A stretch of 64,000 nucleotides of DNA from Ezakiella massiliensis (GCF_900120165.1 NZ_LT635475.1:1178001-1242000); one strand, 5' to 3'. Shown: positions 1-9,114, counted from the stretch's first letter. Numbers and translations: made by a program. The notes: generated from the sequence alone by a model not told the origin.

Positions 1-320
1 TAAGGCCTTTTGATGTGCATACAGAATTTGAAGGGAAGATTTATCTCGTGACCAAGAAGCACAAGAATGTTTACTCTGAGCTCAAGGCCAATCCTTATGT
101 GGCTATTGCAAGGGCTACTGGTCAGGGCTATTTTAGGATTTACGGTGAGCTTATCGAGGACGACCGCCGCGAAGCGCGTGCTAAACTCGTAGACGACAAT
201 GTGGAACTTTGCAAGGGCAAGTACGCCGCAGATGATGAGGACACAGCTGTTTTCTATTTCAAAGACGCGACTTTAAATCTGATGGAACACGGCAAAGACC
301 CGATTGTGATTGAGTTTTAA
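1..320 (+). CDS. Pyridoxamine 5'-phosphate oxidase family protein (5' partial)
   Basis: The gene runs off the left edge. The reading frame is open from base 3 (R-P-F-D-V-H-T-E-F-E-G), so the internal GTG at 15 is unlikely to be the true start. About 105 C-terminal residues are visible. The pattern 'RPFDV ... GKIYLVT.KHKNVYSELKANPYVAIA' is typical of small FMN-binding split-barrel proteins of the PNPOx-like superfamily. These bind FMN or F420-type flavins and act as oxidoreductases of often unknown substrate. The stop codon abuts the ATG of the next gene, suggesting co-transcription. Family assignment is fairly sure; the substrate cannot be read from this fragment. Confidence 0.75.
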   Translation, partial: RPFDVHTEFEGKIYLVTKKHKNVYSELKANPYVAIARATGQGYFRIYGELIEDDRREARAKLVDDNVELCKGKYAADDEDTAVFYFKDATLNLMEHGKDPIVIEF

Positions 321-941
321 ATGAAATTTAAAAATATTATTTTTGATGTGGACGGGACTCTTTTGGATTCCCGTTCGCAGACTATAGAGGCTTTTGACCG
401 CCTGGCCATGGATAAAATTGGCCGCCACTTGGAGGGGGAGGAGAGAGACTTTGCCTTTCACAATCCTTCGTTGGAGACTTTGAAGGCCTTAGGGCTAGAA
501 ACCAATGAGGAAAATATGGCCGAGCTTTACAGGCACTTTCACGATTTGTCTGGGAGTTTGAAATTTTTCCCCGGCATGAAGGAGGTCTTGGACCAAATAA
601 AAACTAAAGTTAATTTTATGGGGATGGCGTCCAACCGCGACATCGACGAGTGCGAATACGCCCGGGCCCACAATGGTCTGGGTGTCTACTTTGACGACTA
701 CGCCTGCAGGGACCATGTGGCTAATCCCAAACCCTCTGGCGACATGCTGGTCTGGTATATGAAAAAGCACGGACTAAATCCGGCCGAGACCATTTATATT
801 GGCAATGCTGTGACCGACCATATGGCCGCAATCGACGCAGGAATAAGTTACGGAATTGCAGAGTGGGGGACCACGGAATATCTACAGGAAAAGGGGATTT
901 CATTTAAAGAGCCAAAAGATATTCTCAAAATTTGCGGTTAA
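321..941 (+). CDS. HAD-superfamily hydrolase (phosphoglycolate phosphatase-like)
   Basis: A 206-residue cytoplasmic HAD phosphatase. Motif I DVDGT is at residues 9-13 with the nucleophilic Asp. An S within MASNRD serves as motif II, and the Lys of NPKPSGD as motif III. Motif IV reads IGNAVTD instead of the usual GDxxxD, so the first acidic residue is Asn, which could lower activity or alter metal binding. The helical cap (residues ~17-85) resembles PGP/Gph-type enzymes; the substrate is unknown. It starts directly after the upstream stop codon. The C-terminus (I-C-G-stop) is encoded by the first bases of an intergenic fold-back repeat, so the repeat appears to have replaced the native 3' end. 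Confidence 0.8.
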   Translation: MKFKNIIFDVDGTLLDSRSQTIEAFDRLAMDKIGRHLEGEERDFAFHNPSLETLKALGLETNEENMAELYRHFHDLSGSLKFFPGMKEVLDQIKTKVNFMGMASNRDIDECEYARAHNGLGVYFDDYACRDHVANPKPSGDMLVWYMKKHGLNPAETIYIGNAVTDHMAAIDAGISYGIAEWGTTEYLQEKGISFKEPKDILKICG

Positions 942-1115
942 AATCGCGATATTCTCGTGAAATTTAATCGGTTTGTCTACCATAAAGGTAGACGCTACAT
1001 GACCGATTAAATTTTTCGCGTCGAATCTCATCGAAATTACGAAGCCCTGCCCAAGAGGTCAATTTCCCGTAGCGGCGATCCTGAAATGGTCGCCAAGAAA
1101 TTGACCGATTGGTGA
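929..1115. repeat. Fold-back repeat mosaic with nested hairpins
   Basis: The stretch starts at the AATTTGCGGTTAA that supplies the stop codon of the HAD gene. Arms ATTTAATCGG (962-971) and CCGATTAAAT (1003-1012) enclose an inner hairpin GTCTACC..GGTAGAC (975-993) followed by GCTAC. A second nested pair lies at 1058-1107: outer stem GGTCAATTTC/GAAATTGACC encloses GGCGATC..GGTCGCC preceded by GTAG. No U-tract follows, so these are not ordinary terminators. Bases 1116-1230 show nothing further. Confidence 0.75.
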
Positions 1116-1237
1116 ATCTTACGGCCAAAGCAAATTAAGATTGATACAAAAGTAAAACGATTTTCAGAACGTTGTAGCAGAAAAAATTTTGCCCTAAAAG
1201 TTATACATTATAAATTAAATATGTGCTCATTTGTTGT

Positions 1238-1266
1238 TTGTTCTTTGAGAAATTTTGTGCTATAAT
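1238..1266 (+). promoter_or_regulatory. Predicted sigma-A promoter of the corrinoid transporter leader
   Basis: TTGTTC (1238-1243) and TATAAT (1261-1266) are separated by 17 bases, just upstream of the riboswitch. The -10 is consensus and the -35 is imperfect. Confidence 0.55.
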
Positions 1267-1282
1267 CTCCCTGTAAACAATT

Positions 1283-1415
1283 TAATGTGTGAGCAAAAGG
1301 GAAGTTGGTTTAAGCCACACGGTCTTCGCCACTGTAAAAGCCGAGGGTGCATCTCACTTGACGGGAAGGGATGTATTTGTTCGAGGCAAAGAGTCAGGAT
1401 ACCTTTCACATGTAA
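1283..1415 (+). ncRNA. Cobalamin riboswitch (B12 aptamer)
   Basis: The leader carries hallmark blocks of the adenosylcobalamin-class riboswitch in order: AAAAGGGAAG near 1296, the B12-box-like GCCACTGTAAAAGCC (1328-1342), and GAGTCAGGATACC (1391-1403). Flanking arms ATGTGTGA and TTTCACAT can pair as P1. It lies directly in front of an ABC importer operon, the usual target. Ligand binding is expected to repress transport genes when cobalamin is plentiful. Confidence 0.9.
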
Positions 1416-1430
1416 TTTCTTTACGAAAGA

Positions 1431-1466
1431 TAGAGAAGTTTATTTTAACTTCCTCTATATTTTTAA
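1431..1466 (+). terminator. Riboswitch-controlled transcription terminator
   Basis: TAGAGAAGTT (1431-1440) pairs with AACTTCCTCTA (1447-1457) with one bulge and is followed by TATTTTTAA. It sits between the B12 aptamer and the AAGGAGG ribosome-binding site at 1465-1471, which fits an expression platform acting by premature termination. Confidence 0.7.
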
Positions 1467-1479
1467 GGAGGATTTTTTT

Positions 1480-2544
1480 ATGACAAATTTGAGAAGAATT
1501 TTCGCACTCTTGCTTGCTCTTGCCCTTGTTTTTTCATTTGCAGCTTGCAGCAAGGTTGACGAAAAGAAGGTTGAAGAGCCTAAGCAAGAAGAAAAGGTAG
1601 ACAAACAAGAAGAAAAAGCTGAAGAAAAGCAAGACGAAAAGGCCGAAGAAAAGACTGAGGCCAAAGACGATTACTACCCAGTAACTGTTGAGACTTACAG
1701 TGCTGATGGAGAAAAAATCGAACTTACTTTTGACAAGGCACCTGAAAAGGTCTTGTGTGTTTACCAATCTGCAATTGAAAATATGCTTGCCCTTGGCCTT
1801 GGCGATAGGGTTATTGCAAACGCAATGCTAGACGTACCTGTAAAGGATGAGTGGAAGGACCAATTTGATAAGGTTCAGTACTTTGAAAAAGCTCCGTCAA
1901 AGGAAGCCGTTCTTGATATGGCTCCTGATATGATTATTTCATGGTCCAGTTATTTCCGTGATAAAACTCTTGGCGATGTTAAGTTTTGGCATGACAGGGG
2001 TGTTAAGACCTATATCAATTTAAACAGTGGCATCATGAAGCCAGACAAATTGGAATATGAATACCAAGACATCAGAACCCTTGGCAAGATTTTTAACAAA
2101 AACGAAGAAGCAGAGGCTTTGATTGCTGAAATGGAAAAGAAGATTGCTGAAGGTCAAAAACTTTCAGAGTCCAGAGAGCCAGTTACTGCTGTTATTTTAG
2201 AAATCGAAGGCGACAACCAATTCAGAAATTACGGTGAGGATTCAATCGGAGGAAACATTGCAAGCTTGGCTGGAGCTAAATTGGTTTTTGACAAGAATGG
2301 TAAGTTTGGCCTGGAAGAATTGATCGAACACAATCCAGAAGTTATTTTTACAGTTTACTTTGGAGATGAAAAGCTTAGGGATGGCGAAAAAGAAAAGATT
2401 TTAAATAACCCACAATTGCAATCCTTGGACGCTGTAAAAAATGGCCGTGTTTATCCAATTATGCTTAGTGAAGTATACTCATCTGGCGTTAGAACAGCCG
2501 ATGGTATCGACACTATCGTAAACGGACTTTATAATGAAAGATAA
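1480..2544 (+). CDS. Corrinoid/iron ABC transporter substrate-binding lipoprotein
   Basis: A 354-residue lipoprotein. The start is ATG 1480, because AAGGAGG lies just upstream and the signal peptide with lipobox FAAC begins there; the frame open upstream overlaps the riboswitch. A Lys/Glu-rich linker (residues ~25-60) precedes a periplasmic-binding-protein type 2 fold (Peripla_BP_2, BtuF/FhuD type) from about residue 65. Its stop overlaps the start of the permease gene. The cobalamin riboswitch makes a corrinoid the most likely ligand (BtuF role). A siderophore or haem ligand is possible from the fold alone but less favoured by context. Confidence 0.85.
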   Translation: MTNLRRIFALLLALALVFSFAACSKVDEKKVEEPKQEEKVDKQEEKAEEKQDEKAEEKTEAKDDYYPVTVETYSADGEKIELTFDKAPEKVLCVYQSAIENMLALGLGDRVIANAMLDVPVKDEWKDQFDKVQYFEKAPSKEAVLDMAPDMIISWSSYFRDKTLGDVKFWHDRGVKTYINLNSGIMKPDKLEYEYQDIRTLGKIFNKNEEAEALIAEMEKKIAEGQKLSESREPVTAVILEIEGDNQFRNYGEDSIGGNIASLAGAKLVFDKNGKFGLEELIEHNPEVIFTVYFGDEKLRDGEKEKILNNPQLQSLDAVKNGRVYPIMLSEVYSSGVRTADGIDTIVNGLYNER

Positions 2545-3568
2545 AAAATTTAGATGGCTAATGCTAATATTACTTGTAGTATTAGCCATTTCTATTATCT
2601 TGGGCGTAAATATTGGCTATGCCAAAATCAATTTTAACCATGTTTTAAAAATTATCTTGTCCAAGATCGGTTTTGGCGTTGATGTTAGTGGGATTCGCCC
2701 ACAAGATTTTGACATCATTTACCTTATCCGACTGCCCAGACTTATCCTTGCCCTTGTTGTCGGTATGAGCCTTGGCGTGTCGGGTCTTGTAATGCAGGCT
2801 GTAGTTAAAAACCCTCTTGCAGACCCCTATGTGCTCGGCATAAGTTCGGGCGCAACTTTTGGAGCAACCCTGGGCATTACCCTTGGCATAAATAGGATTT
2901 TCGGATCAAATGCCATTGGTGTATGTGCCTTTATTGGAGCCTTTGCCATTGCAATTATGGTTGTAGTTTTGTCCAACATCGGCTCGCAATCGTCGACATC
3001 CAAACTCCTGCTTTCGGGTATTGCCCTTTCAACTGCCATGAACACCCTGTCCTCAGTTTTAATATTTTTATCATCAAATCGTGAGGCCTCGCGTGAACTA
3101 ACTTTTTGGCTCATGGGATCTTTGGCAGGGGCCAAGTGGGAAAACCTCACAAGGATTGCCCCCATCATTTTCCTCTGTACGCTTGTATTTTTCACCCAGC
3201 ACAGGAATTTGGACCTAGCACTTTTGGGCGACGACATCGCCATCACCATGGGTGTTAACCTAAACAAGCTAAGGCACATCTACCTACTTATCATAAGTAT
3301 AATGATTGGTTTTGTAGTCTATGTAAGCGGGATTATAGGCTTTATTGGCCTCATCATCCCCCACGTAGCCAGGTTTATTGTGGGCAACAGCCATAAAAAG
3401 CTGGTGTTTTTGTCTGCAATCTTGGGTTCCATCCTTTTAATCTGGGCGGACATAGCTTCGCGCGTCCTCATTCCATCCACAGAGTTGCCCACAGGAGTTG
3501 TTGTAGCTCTCATAGGCGCACCGTTATTTATATATTTAATTATCACAAAATCTTTTAGGAGGAATTAA
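2534..3568 (+). CDS. FecCD/BtuC-family ABC transporter permease
   Basis: A 344-residue polytopic membrane protein with about ten hydrophobic segments. It carries FecCD signatures: RLPRLILALVVGMSLGVSG near residue 63, DPYVLGISSGA near residue 97, and GFIGLIIPHVARF near residue 268. It overlaps the substrate-binding gene by 11 bases and the ATPase gene by one base, so translation is probably coupled. With its neighbours it forms a BtuFCD-like importer expected to be controlled by the cobalamin riboswitch. Confidence 0.88.
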   Translation: MKDKKFRWLMLILLVVLAISIILGVNIGYAKINFNHVLKIILSKIGFGVDVSGIRPQDFDIIYLIRLPRLILALVVGMSLGVSGLVMQAVVKNPLADPYVLGISSGATFGATLGITLGINRIFGSNAIGVCAFIGAFAIAIMVVVLSNIGSQSSTSKLLLSGIALSTAMNTLSSVLIFLSSNREASRELTFWLMGSLAGAKWENLTRIAPIIFLCTLVFFTQHRNLDLALLGDDIAITMGVNLNKLRHIYLLIISIMIGFVVYVSGIIGFIGLIIPHVARFIVGNSHKKLVFLSAILGSILLIWADIASRVLIPSTELPTGVVVALIGAPLFIYLIITKSFRRN

Positions 3569-4323
3569 TGATTATTACAGAGAATCTTTCTTATAGAATT
3601 AATGGCAAAACCCTTATAAAAGATATAAATTTGAAAATTGAAGATAAAAAGTTTGTCGCAATTATCGGGCCAAACGGGTCGGGCAAGTCGACAATCCTAC
3701 GGTGTATTTACAGGGCTAACAAAAATTATACGGGCAATATTATTATTGATGGCAAAAACTTGCAGGACATAAAGGTAAGGGATAGTGCAAAAAAGCTCGC
3801 TGTCATGAGTCAGATAAACGATATGAATTTCGATTTTACGGTTTATGAAATGGTAATGCTTGGTCGCAGCCCCCACAAAAAATTTATGGAGAGGGACAAC
3901 AAGCACGACAAGGAAATTGTCCAAGCAGCCATTAAAATGGTTGGCATGGAGGGCAAGGAAGACAGGTTCTTGTCCAGCTTATCTGGTGGGGAGCGCCAAA
4001 GAGTCCAACTTGCACGCGCCTTTTGCCAGGAGAGCGAAATTTTAATTTTGGACGAACCCACCAATCATTTGGATATTAAATACCAGCTGGAGCTTTTGAA
4101 ACTCGTAAGAGACTCGAAAAAAACTGCAGTCGCTGCCCTCCACGATATAAATTTGTCACTCATGTTTTGTGATTACCTTTATTGCTTAAAAGACTCCCAG
4201 CTCATCGCCCAAGGCACGCCTGAGGAAATAATTACCGACGAGATGATCTACAAGCTCTATGGAGTAAAATCGCAAGTCACAACAACAGATGACGGAATAA
4301 AAAATATTATATGGAAGATATAA
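3568..4323 (+). CDS. Corrinoid/iron ABC transporter ATP-binding protein
   Basis: A 251-residue ATPase with Walker A GPNGSGKST (residues ~33-41), signature LSGGERQR, Walker B ILILDEPTNHLD and the H-loop ALHD. It belongs to the FepC/BtuD group and should power the preceding permease. It is the last gene of the riboswitch operon; a terminator hairpin starts at its stop codon. Confidence 0.88.
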   Translation: MIITENLSYRINGKTLIKDINLKIEDKKFVAIIGPNGSGKSTILRCIYRANKNYTGNIIIDGKNLQDIKVRDSAKKLAVMSQINDMNFDFTVYEMVMLGRSPHKKFMERDNKHDKEIVQAAIKMVGMEGKEDRFLSSLSGGERQRVQLARAFCQESEILILDEPTNHLDIKYQLELLKLVRDSKKTAVAALHDINLSLMFCDYLYCLKDSQLIAQGTPEEIITDEMIYKLYGVKSQVTTTDDGIKNIIWKI

Positions 4324-4347
4324 CACGCCTCAAAGCGTGTTTTTATT
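4322..4347 (+). terminator. Intrinsic terminator of the corrinoid transporter operon
   Basis: ACACGC-CTCAAA-GCGTGT followed by TTTTATTT begins within the ATPase stop codon. Confidence 0.8.
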
Positions 4348-4504
4348 TGTGCTTGATTGAAATTGATTAGGAAAGGCACTTAAGATATGCTGATATTAAT
4401 CCGCACTAGATAATGTTTTGCTCATTTGACTGGACTTATTTTTTTTTTTTGATATAATTGTGATATAATAAAGCATAATAAATAAAAAATATTTAGGAGG
4501 CTTT

Positions 4505-5077
4505 ATGATTTTAGCATCATCTTCGCCCAGGCGGAGGGAAATCCTTGAAATGTTTGGTATTGATTTTGTGACCATGGCGCCGGACATTGACGAGGATATT
4601 ATAAGAAATAAATATGATTTGGCGGACAAAAATGAGAGGGAAAAGTGTTTGAAGGCCCTGGCTCTGGCAAAGGCCAAGGCTATCCAAGAAAAGGTCGGCG
4701 ATGACCAGATTATTTTGGCGGCTGACACCATGGTCTTTGCAGACAGGCCACTGGGCAAGCCCAAAGATGACGAGGACGCTCTTGAAATGCTAAAATCTCT
4801 AGCAGGCAAAAGCCATGAAGTCTTAACGGGTTTTGCTATTATAGGTAAATATGATATAATTAACAAAACGGTTACATCCACAGTTCGTTTTATCCCCATG
4901 GATGAGAATTATCTGGCCTTTGCCAAAGCCTATGTGAAGGATGGTTATTCCACGGGCAAGGCGGGGGCTTATGGGATCCAGGATAGGGGGGCGTATTTTG
5001 TGGATATGATTCAAGGCGATTATTATAATGTTGTGGGGTTACCTATAGAATCTATAAGGCATATTATTTGCGGTTAA
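4505..5077 (+). CDS. maf: Maf-family nucleotide pyrophosphatase
   Basis: A 190-residue Maf/YhdE-type protein beginning ILASSSPRRREIL, the diagnostic N-terminal loop, followed by the ADTMV and GKP motifs. Such enzymes hydrolyse non-canonical or canonical nucleoside triphosphates such as dTTP or UTP and are linked to septum formation. The start at 4505 is supported by AGGAGG at 4495-4501. As with the HAD gene, its last residues (I-I-C-G-stop) are encoded by the leading bases of a fold-back repeat. The upstream region has TTGACT, a 12-T run and two TATAAT-like boxes. Confidence 0.88.
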   Translation: MILASSSPRRREILEMFGIDFVTMAPDIDEDIIRNKYDLADKNEREKCLKALALAKAKAIQEKVGDDQIILAADTMVFADRPLGKPKDDEDALEMLKSLAGKSHEVLTGFAIIGKYDIINKTVTSTVRFIPMDENYLAFAKAYVKDGYSTGKAGAYGIQDRGAYFVDMIQGDYYNVVGLPIESIRHIICG

Positions 5078-5370
5078 TTTCGCGACATTCTTGTGAAAAA
5101 ATTTTTTAGTCCTCGATGTACGCTCTAGTACACCTGCGTCCTAAAAAATTTGTTTCACGTCGAATCTCATCGAAATTTCCTCGCAAATTTAGAGAATCAA
5201 ACGTATGTACATTAGAACGTTGGTAGTGGCCGATTTATTTCGGCCATCTCGGGCACGGGGTTCGATGCCCCGTGGTCGAGGATGTAGGCTACGGATATTT
5301 ATGTAGCCATGTACCGTCTGGTTTATCCCAGACACCTCGTACGAGCAGGCTCGATGCCGCGAGGACGAGA
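5066..5370. repeat. Fold-back element plus two hairpin pairs
   Basis: The fold-back at 5066-5190 has left arm ATTTGCGGTTAATTTCGCGA and right arm TCGAAATTTCCTCGCAAATT. Inner arms ATTTTTTAG and CTAAAAAAT surround a GTACGCTCTAGTAC core. It supplies the maf stop codon. Downstream are GTAG + GGCCGATTTATTTCGGCC (5228-5245) with a CTCG..CGAG hairpin (5248-5280), then GTCTGGTTTATCCCAGAC (5316-5333) with a second CTCG..CGAG hairpin (5336-5369). No gene is visible between 5078 and 5435. Confidence 0.75.
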
Positions 5371-5435
5371 TTAAATTTGCAACATTTCTGCCATACATAT
5401 GGCGTATAAAAAATTAAAACAAAAGGAGAGGGATT

Positions 5436-7217
5436 ATGAAAGAGAAAGATGAAAAGGTTAAGGGGGCAAGTTTAAAGGGTTATGGCCTGATTTTTAAAAC
5501 TGCTCCTCTGGCAGTGATTTTTCACGTTGTTTTTACAATTCTTAGGGGCCTTAGCCCAACTGCCATTGCAATTTTTATGGGTCTTACAGTTGATGCTGTT
5601 ATTGACCAAGTTGGAAAGATGGATGATCTGTCTTTAGTATTTAAGTATTCGGGAATTTTGTGTGCCCTTATGGCTTATCAGATGATTTCCAAACCGCTTT
5701 TGGAATGGCTATCATCTGTTATTAACGTTAAGCTTGAGGGTGTTTTAAATGAGATGATTATCGACAAGCATACCAAATTAAAATATTGGCGGCTAGAGGA
5801 TAATGAGTCTTTGGATCTTATTAAGCAGGTTGATAAGGATACTTTGTCACAATTTTCAAATGTGATTATGACTTATCAGCAGATGTTTATTGTAGGTTTT
5901 ACAGTTGTGTCTGCTATGATTACCATTACTAGGTATGTTTGGTGGATTGTGCCGGTTACTTTGGTAATTGTTATGCCGCTTTTGTGGCTGGCCAATAAGG
6001 GTGCTAAGAAGACCTATGAGGAAGACAAGTCTTTGAATGACAAAAAGAGGTATGTCGATAGTCTTGATGAGGTGCTTTTGAGCAAGGAGGCCGCAAAAGA
6101 ACGTTACTTATTTGATTATTCTGACCATTACAACGAAAAAGACCTAGATAAGTTTATGCAAATTCACGATGCTCAGTTTAAGGTTATGCGTGACTGGTTT
6201 ATTAGAAGCAAGGCTGGGTCAGTTGTTTTTTCTTTTATTGTGCTTTCAGTAGCTATTATTCTTTTACAACCTTTAAGGGCTGGCCTTATTAGTTTTGGTA
6301 TTTATTCATCCTTGATCGGTCTTATTACTGCCCTTGTTCAAAGCGTTGGCTGGACTGTGCCCCAGGTTATGGATGGATTTACAACCGCCAAATTATTTTT
6401 CAATGACTTCTTTAAATTTATGTCCTTTGACGAGGAAGAGAATGCTCTCGTTAGACCAAATGAAGTTCCTGATTTTGAATCTATAGAATTTAAGGACGTT
6501 CATTTTACTTATCCGGGTACAGATCGTGAAATCCTAAAGGGTATGAGTTTTAGATTTGATAAGGGCCGTCACTATTCATTGGTAGGTGCTAATGGTAGCG
6601 GTAAATCTACAGTTATAAAGCTGATGCTTGGTCTTTATGATAATTATGATGGGGAAATTTTGATAAATGGAGTAGACGCTCGTACAATTCCTCTTGCTAA
6701 GAGGAGGGCGTATTTCTCTGCAATCTTCCAAGATTACACGATTTTTGGAACAAGCATTAGAAATAATATTGCTATGGGATATGAGAATCGGGAAGCAAAA
6801 GTCGATGAAACCATTGACGATTTGGATTTGAGGGATATGGTTAACAAGTTGCCGGACGGCATCGAAACTGAAATTGGCAAGCTGGACCAAGAGGGAGCAG
6901 ATTTATCTGGCGGTCAAAGACAGAGAATAGCCTTAGCTCGTGCGGTTGTATCCGATTCTCCAGTTATAGTTCTGGACGAGCCAACTGCCGCTATGGACCC
7001 AACAACTGAATCCAAGCTTTACCATAAAATGGGCAAGCTAACCAGTGGCCGCACAACCGTTTTTATTTCACACAGGTTGGGGTCCACTTCGCTTAGCGAC
7101 GAAATATTTTTGTTTAAAGATGGCAAGGTTTATGAGCACGGCACACATGGAGAAATGATGGCTTTGGAGGGAGATTATTTTGAAATGTATAACTCACAAA
7201 AGGAATGGTATTTATAA
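5436..7217 (+). CDS. ABC exporter half-transporter (membrane + ATPase), subunit 1
   Basis: A 593-residue type-IV exporter half. A six-helix membrane domain occupies residues ~20-320, followed by an ATPase domain with Walker A GANGSGKST (~386), Q-loop AIFQDYTIFG, signature LSGGQRQR and Walker B VIVLDEPTAAMD. It starts at ATG 5436 after an AAAAGGAGAGG ribosome-binding site. It is coupled by overlap to a second half-transporter, so the pair is probably a heterodimer. The exported substrate, perhaps a drug, lipid or peptide, is not evident; no peptidase domain or peptide gene is nearby. Confidence 0.85.
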   Translation: MKEKDEKVKGASLKGYGLIFKTAPLAVIFHVVFTILRGLSPTAIAIFMGLTVDAVIDQVGKMDDLSLVFKYSGILCALMAYQMISKPLLEWLSSVINVKLEGVLNEMIIDKHTKLKYWRLEDNESLDLIKQVDKDTLSQFSNVIMTYQQMFIVGFTVVSAMITITRYVWWIVPVTLVIVMPLLWLANKGAKKTYEEDKSLNDKKRYVDSLDEVLLSKEAAKERYLFDYSDHYNEKDLDKFMQIHDAQFKVMRDWFIRSKAGSVVFSFIVLSVAIILLQPLRAGLISFGIYSSLIGLITALVQSVGWTVPQVMDGFTTAKLFFNDFFKFMSFDEEENALVRPNEVPDFESIEFKDVHFTYPGTDREILKGMSFRFDKGRHYSLVGANGSGKSTVIKLMLGLYDNYDGEILINGVDARTIPLAKRRAYFSAIFQDYTIFGTSIRNNIAMGYENREAKVDETIDDLDLRDMVNKLPDGIETEIGKLDQEGADLSGGQRQRIALARAVVSDSPVIVLDEPTAAMDPTTESKLYHKMGKLTSGRTTVFISHRLGSTSLSDEIFLFKDGKVYEHGTHGEMMALEGDYFEMYNSQKEWYL

Positions 7218-8989
7218 TGAAGGGTCTAAAGAAATTTTTTAAAACATTTAAAGATGTTACACCAATCGCATTAAAACCTATGTTAAAGAAAAACTCCAAA
7301 GACTTTTGGATGACTTTAATATCATCTTTTTTGCAATCGACATTTTTGGGATTAAATATAATTGTTCAGGCAAAATTTTTCCAATATGTAAATGAGTATA
7401 TAAATGGTGGGCCAGTCCAAACTGTTGCATTGTGGATGGGAATATTCTTTTCGTTTATAATATTTCAGCAAATTATAAATGCAGTTGTAAATTTCTACAT
7501 TAACAAGTTTATCCAATCTGGCTACAAGGTTATAGAAAACAATATGATGAGGAAGATAAAAACTTTAAAGCCCCTCTATTTTGAAGACCCAGACAATCTC
7601 TTGAAGCTTTCAAGGGCAAGGGCAGGGGCTCAAGACGTCATCCTTTTCTTGGTCCTTTTGATTATGAGCATAGCTGGATACCTACCACTTTTTATCATTC
7701 CAACAGTCTACATGGCAGGCAAAAATGCAAGTTTGGCCTTAATCTTTCCACTGCTCTTGCTACCAGCGATTTTGGCTTATTTTGTCAAGGTAAAAATATT
7801 TGTGAAAATGCGCAAAGAAGAAACACAAATAACCAGAGTTCGTGATGAGTACAGAAAATACATTGTGGGGCCAGCTGCCAAAGAAATGCGTATGGGGGGC
7901 TTTTATAATTTCTTGTACGGAAAATACAAAACTGGATGGGAAGCAGTAAAAAGCTTAAAGCTAAAGGCAAATTTAAAAATATTTATAATAGAAACCCTCC
8001 TGCAACTAGTATCTGCAAGTGCATATGTCGGAGTAATTTATCTGATAATTCGAGCCACCCTCTTGGGTGATGCTGATGCGGGATTTTTAGCAGCCACAAT
8101 TGGGTCAATGGAATTTATGTTTAAAATGATTGAAGAATTTTTGACCAACTTCTTCCAACCAATAGCGGAGAGATATAGCGGTATAGAATTTTACTTGCAG
8201 TTAATGAATGAACCAGACCAGGAAATCGGGAAAAATCTTACAGATATAGAAAAAATAGCTGTAAGAAATCTGTCATTTAAATATCCAAAAGCTGAAGACT
8301 ATGCAGTAAAAGATGTTAACCTAGACCTAGAGAAAAATAAATTACTCGCAATAGTTGGGGAAAACGGGTCAGGCAAGTCGACCCTCTTAAAATTAATCCT
8401 TGGCCTATATGATAGCGCGGAAGGGAATATAAAATACTACGACAAAATGAATCAAGAAATTATAGGACCCAACCTAAGGGAAAAAGCAAGCGCAATCTTC
8501 CAAGATTATTATAAATACAAAATGCAATTGGATGAAAACATAGAAATCTCAGACCTAAATAAAAATGAATCCTATAAGGGAGCCCTAGAAAAAGCTGGCC
8601 TCTCAGAAGAAATGGCAATCTTTCCCCAAGGAGGATCTACAATTTTGGCCCGGGACTTCCACGGAGTTGATCTCTCCGGAGGCCAATGGCAAAGGGTGGC
8701 AATCGCCCGTGGCGTCTACCGCGACCGCGACATCATCGCCTTTGACGAACCGACAGCAGCCATCGACCCACTGGAAGAATCTGCATTATATAATAAACTC
8801 CGCGAAATCTCTGAAGGCAAAATTGGCCTCTTGATTACTCACAGAATTGGATCCGCCAGGATCGCCGACGAAATCGTCGTCATGAATGGGGGCAAGGTCA
8901 GCGAAAGGGGCACGCATGAGGAGTTGATGGAGAAACAGGGAGAATACTTTTCAATGGTCGAAGCACAGGCCAAATGGTATGAAAAATAA
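7217..8989 (+). CDS. ABC exporter half-transporter (membrane + ATPase), subunit 2
   Basis: A 590-residue partner of the preceding gene. I choose ATG 7217, which overlaps the upstream stop as TAATG; an in-frame ATG at 7205 is possible. The membrane domain covers residues ~25-310. The ATPase domain has Walker A GENGSGKST, Q-loop AIFQDYYKYK, an altered signature LSGGQWQR, and Walker B IIAFDEPTAAID. Heterodimeric exporters often have one degenerate catalytic site, but both Walker B glutamates are intact here. A fold-back repeat begins at its stop codon. Confidence 0.83.
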   Translation: MKGLKKFFKTFKDVTPIALKPMLKKNSKDFWMTLISSFLQSTFLGLNIIVQAKFFQYVNEYINGGPVQTVALWMGIFFSFIIFQQIINAVVNFYINKFIQSGYKVIENNMMRKIKTLKPLYFEDPDNLLKLSRARAGAQDVILFLVLLIMSIAGYLPLFIIPTVYMAGKNASLALIFPLLLLPAILAYFVKVKIFVKMRKEETQITRVRDEYRKYIVGPAAKEMRMGGFYNFLYGKYKTGWEAVKSLKLKANLKIFIIETLLQLVSASAYVGVIYLIIRATLLGDADAGFLAATIGSMEFMFKMIEEFLTNFFQPIAERYSGIEFYLQLMNEPDQEIGKNLTDIEKIAVRNLSFKYPKAEDYAVKDVNLDLEKNKLLAIVGENGSGKSTLLKLILGLYDSAEGNIKYYDKMNQEIIGPNLREKASAIFQDYYKYKMQLDENIEISDLNKNESYKGALEKAGLSEEMAIFPQGGSTILARDFHGVDLSGGQWQRVAIARGVYRDRDIIAFDEPTAAIDPLEESALYNKLREISEGKIGLLITHRIGSARIADEIVVMNGGKVSERGTHEELMEKQGEYFSMVEAQAKWYEK

Positions 8990-9114
8990 TTTGTTGCTAA
9001 AATTGCGCCTTTTTGCAGTGTTCGACTTTTTCGTCACTGCGGCGTAGGCTCTACTACGCCTCATTCCTAAAAAGTCTCAAGCTACAAAAATCCATCAATT
9101 TTATCTAACAAATT
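8988..9114. repeat. Fold-back repeat element
   Basis: The left arm AATTTGTTGCTAAAATTG overlaps the stop codon of the exporter gene. The right arm CAATTTTATCTAACAAATT closes the element. The centre holds CACTGCGGCGTAGGCTC and ACTACGCC. A near-identical core recurs at 47625-47710, and a relative lies at 22189-22318. Confidence 0.75.

Noticed and set aside
1255..1479. N-terminal extension of the corrinoid-binding protein
   Set aside because: The open frame overlaps the riboswitch and its terminator; the signal peptide and RBS fix the start at 1480.
5228..5369. Hairpins read as intrinsic terminators
   Set aside because: No U-tract follows the GTAG or CTCGA hairpins, and they occur in tandem and in both orientations.
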